Part shown: positions 61,833 through 64,000 of the stretch, one piece after another
How positions within the stretch are numbered: the first letter of the stretch is position 1
How the letters are laid out: each line of letters starts with the position of its first letter
Assembly (NCBI RefSeq): GCF_001956295.1
Contig: NZ_MRTD01000005.1
Location: 1 to 64,000 of the forward strand
Direction: 5' to 3'
DNA from: Paenibacillus sp. FSL A5-0031
GTDB taxonomy: Bacteria > Bacillota > Bacilli > Paenibacillales > Paenibacillaceae
Length of the DNA stretch: 64,000 nucleotides
Translations under genes and position numbers: made by a program
Notes under the pieces: model-generated
The model's database searches: none
Seen by the model: only the letters and a program-made list of their open reading frames with translations
What the model was told of the DNA's origin: nothing

Positions 61833-63083
61833 ATGGAATCCGAGGCCAAGGAAAGTTCGCGAATCATGAAGTTCGGTATGCCAATGACTGCAAATGTATG
61901 GAGAAATGCCCGCATCGATTTAGGTGCATCCTGTCTTTTCAGCTTATTTAATGTCGTCATGAACCAGTTCTATGTAGCTTTCGCGATTCAACAAGGAGCA
62001 AGCAATTTTCAAGTTGGATTATTGTCAGCAGCACCTGCCGTTGGTTTATTGTTTTCGCCATTTTGGGCGTCTTGGATTGAGAAAGCGAATAATCCCAAGC
62101 CGTTCGTCGTCATTCCTAATGCCATCGGCAGATTGCTCCTGCTGTTGCCGGCTTTTTTCGCTTATCCATCCTTGTATGTAGTGGCTGCGCTTGTATTTCA
62201 GCTGTTAATGGGCGTGCAGGCTCCTGCGTATGCGGCATTAGTATCGCGTATGTATCCTTCTGATTTGCGTGGAAGACTAATGGGGTATGTGCGGGTGGCA
62301 ATGGGGATTATTATGATCCCGCTTGCTTACTTTGTTGGCAGCTGGTCGGATGCCTTTGGGCCGTCAGGTCCACTCATTGCAGCTTCCATTGCGGGTTTTC
62401 TCTCTATAAGTCTATTTAATACAGTGAAGCTGCCTGTACAGAAGGCTCCTGATAAACCTGCTTCTCTGAAAAAAACGAGCCGGTTCCCGCTTCAGGAGCA
62501 GTGGAAGCTTATTAAAGAAAATCGAACGTTAGCTGTTTTTTTAGCTGCGACTACACTTACCGGGTTTGGCAATATGTTTGCAAATCCGTTGTATCAAATT
62601 ATACAGGTAGATGTGCTTCAGCTTTCCAATTTGCAAATTGGTTATGCTCGTGTCGCTTATTTTACAGCGCTGCTGCTTACGTTCTGGATAGCGGGCTGGA
62701 TGATTGATCGCATCGATATTAAATATACGCTGTTATGCGGCATTGCAGCTTACGCTATAGTGCCGATGTTATATGGACTTTGGGGCAGCTATGCCGCGGT
62801 TATAACCGGCAATGCGATACAAGGAATCGGGGAAGCGATTTGGGATATCGGCATATTGGCATTTGTCTTCCGACTGGCGCCTGGCCGGGAAGCAATGGTT
62901 TTCGGGCTGCATTTGATGCTTTTTGGCGTTCGAGGAACGATTGGGCCGACTTTAAGCACATCGCTTTCGCATAGTGTATCTTTGTCATTGCTGCTGGTTA
63001 TTGCTTCTATATGCGGATGGATCGGTACGTTTCTATTTATATCAGGCAATTGGAAGCGGAATCCGCTTACTCAAAAAGGTTAA
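61833..63083 (+). CDS. Major facilitator superfamily transporter
   Basis: This encodes 416 residues from the chosen start, with 11-12 membrane segments and the usual MFS cytoplasmic loop PSDLRGRLMGYVRVAMG near residues 135-151. A break between halves is rich in Lys and Pro (about 205-225). The substrate is unknown; it resembles sugar or drug exporters of the MFS_1 type. The reading frame is open from GTG 61752, but no ribosome site fits that start and a 13-bp hairpin covers it. AAGAAGGT before ATG 61833 is moderately good, and ATG 61866 is another option. Confidence 0.85.
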   Translation: MESEAKESSRIMKFGMPMTANVWRNARIDLGASCLFSLFNVVMNQFYVAFAIQQGASNFQVGLLSAAPAVGLLFSPFWASWIEKANNPKPFVVIPNAIGRLLLLLPAFFAYPSLYVVAALVFQLLMGVQAPAYAALVSRMYPSDLRGRLMGYVRVAMGIIMIPLAYFVGSWSDAFGPSGPLIAASIAGFLSISLFNTVKLPVQKAPDKPASLKKTSRFPLQEQWKLIKENRTLAVFLAATTLTGFGNMFANPLYQIIQVDVLQLSNLQIGYARVAYFTALLLTFWIAGWMIDRIDIKYTLLCGIAAYAIVPMLYGLWGSYAAVITGNAIQGIGEAIWDIGILAFVFRLAPGREAMVFGLHLMLFGVRGTIGPTLSTSLSHSVSLSLLLVIASICGWIGTFLFISGNWKRNPLTQKG

Positions 63084-63180
63084 TTTTCGCTTCAGTTTCC
63101 GTTCATCTCATGTTCATAATCGAATGCTAGAATGTTATGAATAGAAGCTATTCATTACATATTCGTAGGAGATGAACGAT

Positions 63181-63837
63181 ATGAACAAATGGAAAGTGAT
63201 GCTTAGCGCTGTGGTTATCGCTGCTGCTTTGGCAGGCTGCGGAGCTCAGGACGAACAGGTTTCATCCGATCAGCAAGTGGATGCTCAGGGCAAAGTACAG
63301 CGGAATGGAGCCAGAGCGGGCATGGGGCAGATGGGGGCTCAAGCGGATTTGATGGGTAAAGTGAAATCGGTGGATGGCCAAACGATTACCCTCTACAAAT
63401 CGGCTATGGGACAAGGCGGTCCGCCGCAAGGGGATGGAACGGACAATATGCCTGGAGCGGGCGAGGGGCAGCAGGCTCCAGAAGGCGCTGAAATGCCAGC
63501 AGAAGGTGAGGCTCCGCAACCACCCGCTGGTGATGGAACGGCTCCTGAGGGCGGCGGCAGGATGAATATGGACGCCATGTTCTCAGAGGAGACGGTGGAC
63601 ATTCAAGTGACAGATACGACCAAAATTATGACAGTCACCTTCGAGAATGAACAAATGGCAGAGAAAGAAATAACGCTGGCAGATCTAAAAGCTGATGATA
63701 TTTTGTCTATTATGCTAACTGACGATACGCAGATTGCAGAATCCATTACTGTTCGTACGGGAGGTTTCGGTGGTTTTGGCGGAGGCGCTGGCGGCGGCAG
63801 ACAGCCAAGGCAGGAGCAGCAGGCAACAACGCAATAG
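63181..63837 (+). CDS. Lipoprotein with split DUF5666-like domain and Gly/Pro-rich insert
   Basis: This encodes 218 residues. The signal peptide has lipobox ALAGC with lipidated C20. A beta-rich, DUF5666-like part starts MGKVKSVDGQTITLYKS (about 58-74) and continues after a low-complexity insert rich in Gly, Pro, Glu and Ala (about 76-125) with VDIQVTDTTKIMTV and LADLKADDILSIMLTDD. The tail is Gly-rich and ends in Gln/Thr. Location is the outer face of the membrane. The start at 63181 has TAGGAG at eight or more bases; ATG 63172 is too close to it. Function unknown. Confidence 0.82.
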   Translation: MNKWKVMLSAVVIAAALAGCGAQDEQVSSDQQVDAQGKVQRNGARAGMGQMGAQADLMGKVKSVDGQTITLYKSAMGQGGPPQGDGTDNMPGAGEGQQAPEGAEMPAEGEAPQPPAGDGTAPEGGGRMNMDAMFSEETVDIQVTDTTKIMTVTFENEQMAEKEITLADLKADDILSIMLTDDTQIAESITVRTGGFGGFGGGAGGGRQPRQEQQATTQ

Positions 63838-63972
63838 CTATCTGTCTTCGTATCCGCCTGCGGCGTTACGAATAACACAAATAGCAATGCAGCAACTAAT
63901 GCACCTTCCGAAAGCGAAGCACTGGCAGCGTTAAGGCTAATTTTAGTCGTCTCAACATCCTATGCACATTAG
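63838..63972 (+). pseudogene. Fragment resembling the start of a lipoprotein, in frame after the stop
   Basis: Directly after the stop codon of the previous gene, the same frame runs 44 codons and reads LSVFVSACGVTNNTNSNAAT at its start. This looks like the end of a signal peptide with lipobox VSAC and an Asn/Thr-rich tether. There is no start codon or ribosome site. It is possibly a decayed lipoprotein gene remnant. Nothing else is seen from 63973 to 64000. Confidence 0.35.
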
Positions 63973-64000
63973 AAGTAGGCATTTTCAAAAGCAATCTGTT

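Overview
The window looks like a chromosomal segment from a spore-forming, polysaccharide-degrading member of the Paenibacillaceae (Paenibacillus or a close relative). The reasons are the low to moderate G+C content, strong AGGAGG-type ribosome binding sites, many GTG/TTG starts, three YesM/YesN two-component systems paired with LplB/LplC-type sugar importers, an S-layer-anchored glycanase, a YheC/YheD spore-coat ATP-grasp protein and a collagen-like/DUF4183 spore-surface cluster. This is inferred from gene content; no marker gene such as 16S rRNA is present.

Layout. 1-1100: tRNA genes Leu(GAG), Glu(TTC), Lys(TTT), Leu(GAG) with one small unknown gene between the two identical tRNA-Leu copies. 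1189-2056: a small HTH protein and Ctc/L25. 2096-2380: a regulatory region with two terminator hairpins, one in each divergent leader, and a perfect 20-bp inverted repeat. 2423-6762: a four-gene operon (GT4 glycosyltransferase, six-hairpin protein, mannose-1-phosphate guanylyltransferase, DUF1861 propeller) that suggests GDP-mannose-dependent glycan or glycoside metabolism. 6777-11728: L,D-transpeptidase, quinone oxidoreductase, DUF523, uracil permease, NfeD and an SPFH protein.

11927-24346 is an alpha-galactoside-type locus: a secreted two-CBM GH-D enzyme, a YesMN pair, two permeases, a solute-binding lipoprotein and a cytoplasmic paralogue of the enzyme. hflK-hflC follow. 26711-41442 is a galactan locus: an 1835-residue surface-anchored GH53 endo-galactanase, a cytoplasmic GH53 twin, a YesMN pair, and an importer made as two transcription units. 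41772-42480 holds three 206-bp tandem repeats plus degenerate partial copies. A membrane glycosyltransferase and a YheC/D protein follow. 45045-52115 is a third importer plus YesNM pair with no enzyme. None of the three importers has its own ATPase, so a shared MsmX-like ATPase elsewhere is assumed.

52159-64000 is mixed: a LysR regulator divergent from an unusual adenylosuccinate synthetase, a YmcC-like membrane protein, ribokinase, an MBL hydrolase-TetR operon behind two perfect palindromes, a methyltransferase, glutathione peroxidase, three spore-surface genes (two with sigma-K-like promoter elements), a ROK kinase, an MFS transporter and a lipoprotein.

The most interesting signal is regulatory. 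Four promoters of the galactan locus (cytoplasmic GH53, histidine kinase, binding protein, permeases) share a two-box element: an AGTGGTTG-like box, then an ATATGTT-like box starting 20 nt after the first base, then a -10 hexamer 62-63 nt after that base. Weaker versions with the same geometry lie upstream of the permease operons of the other two YesMN loci. I read this as the binding site class of the YesN-type regulators.
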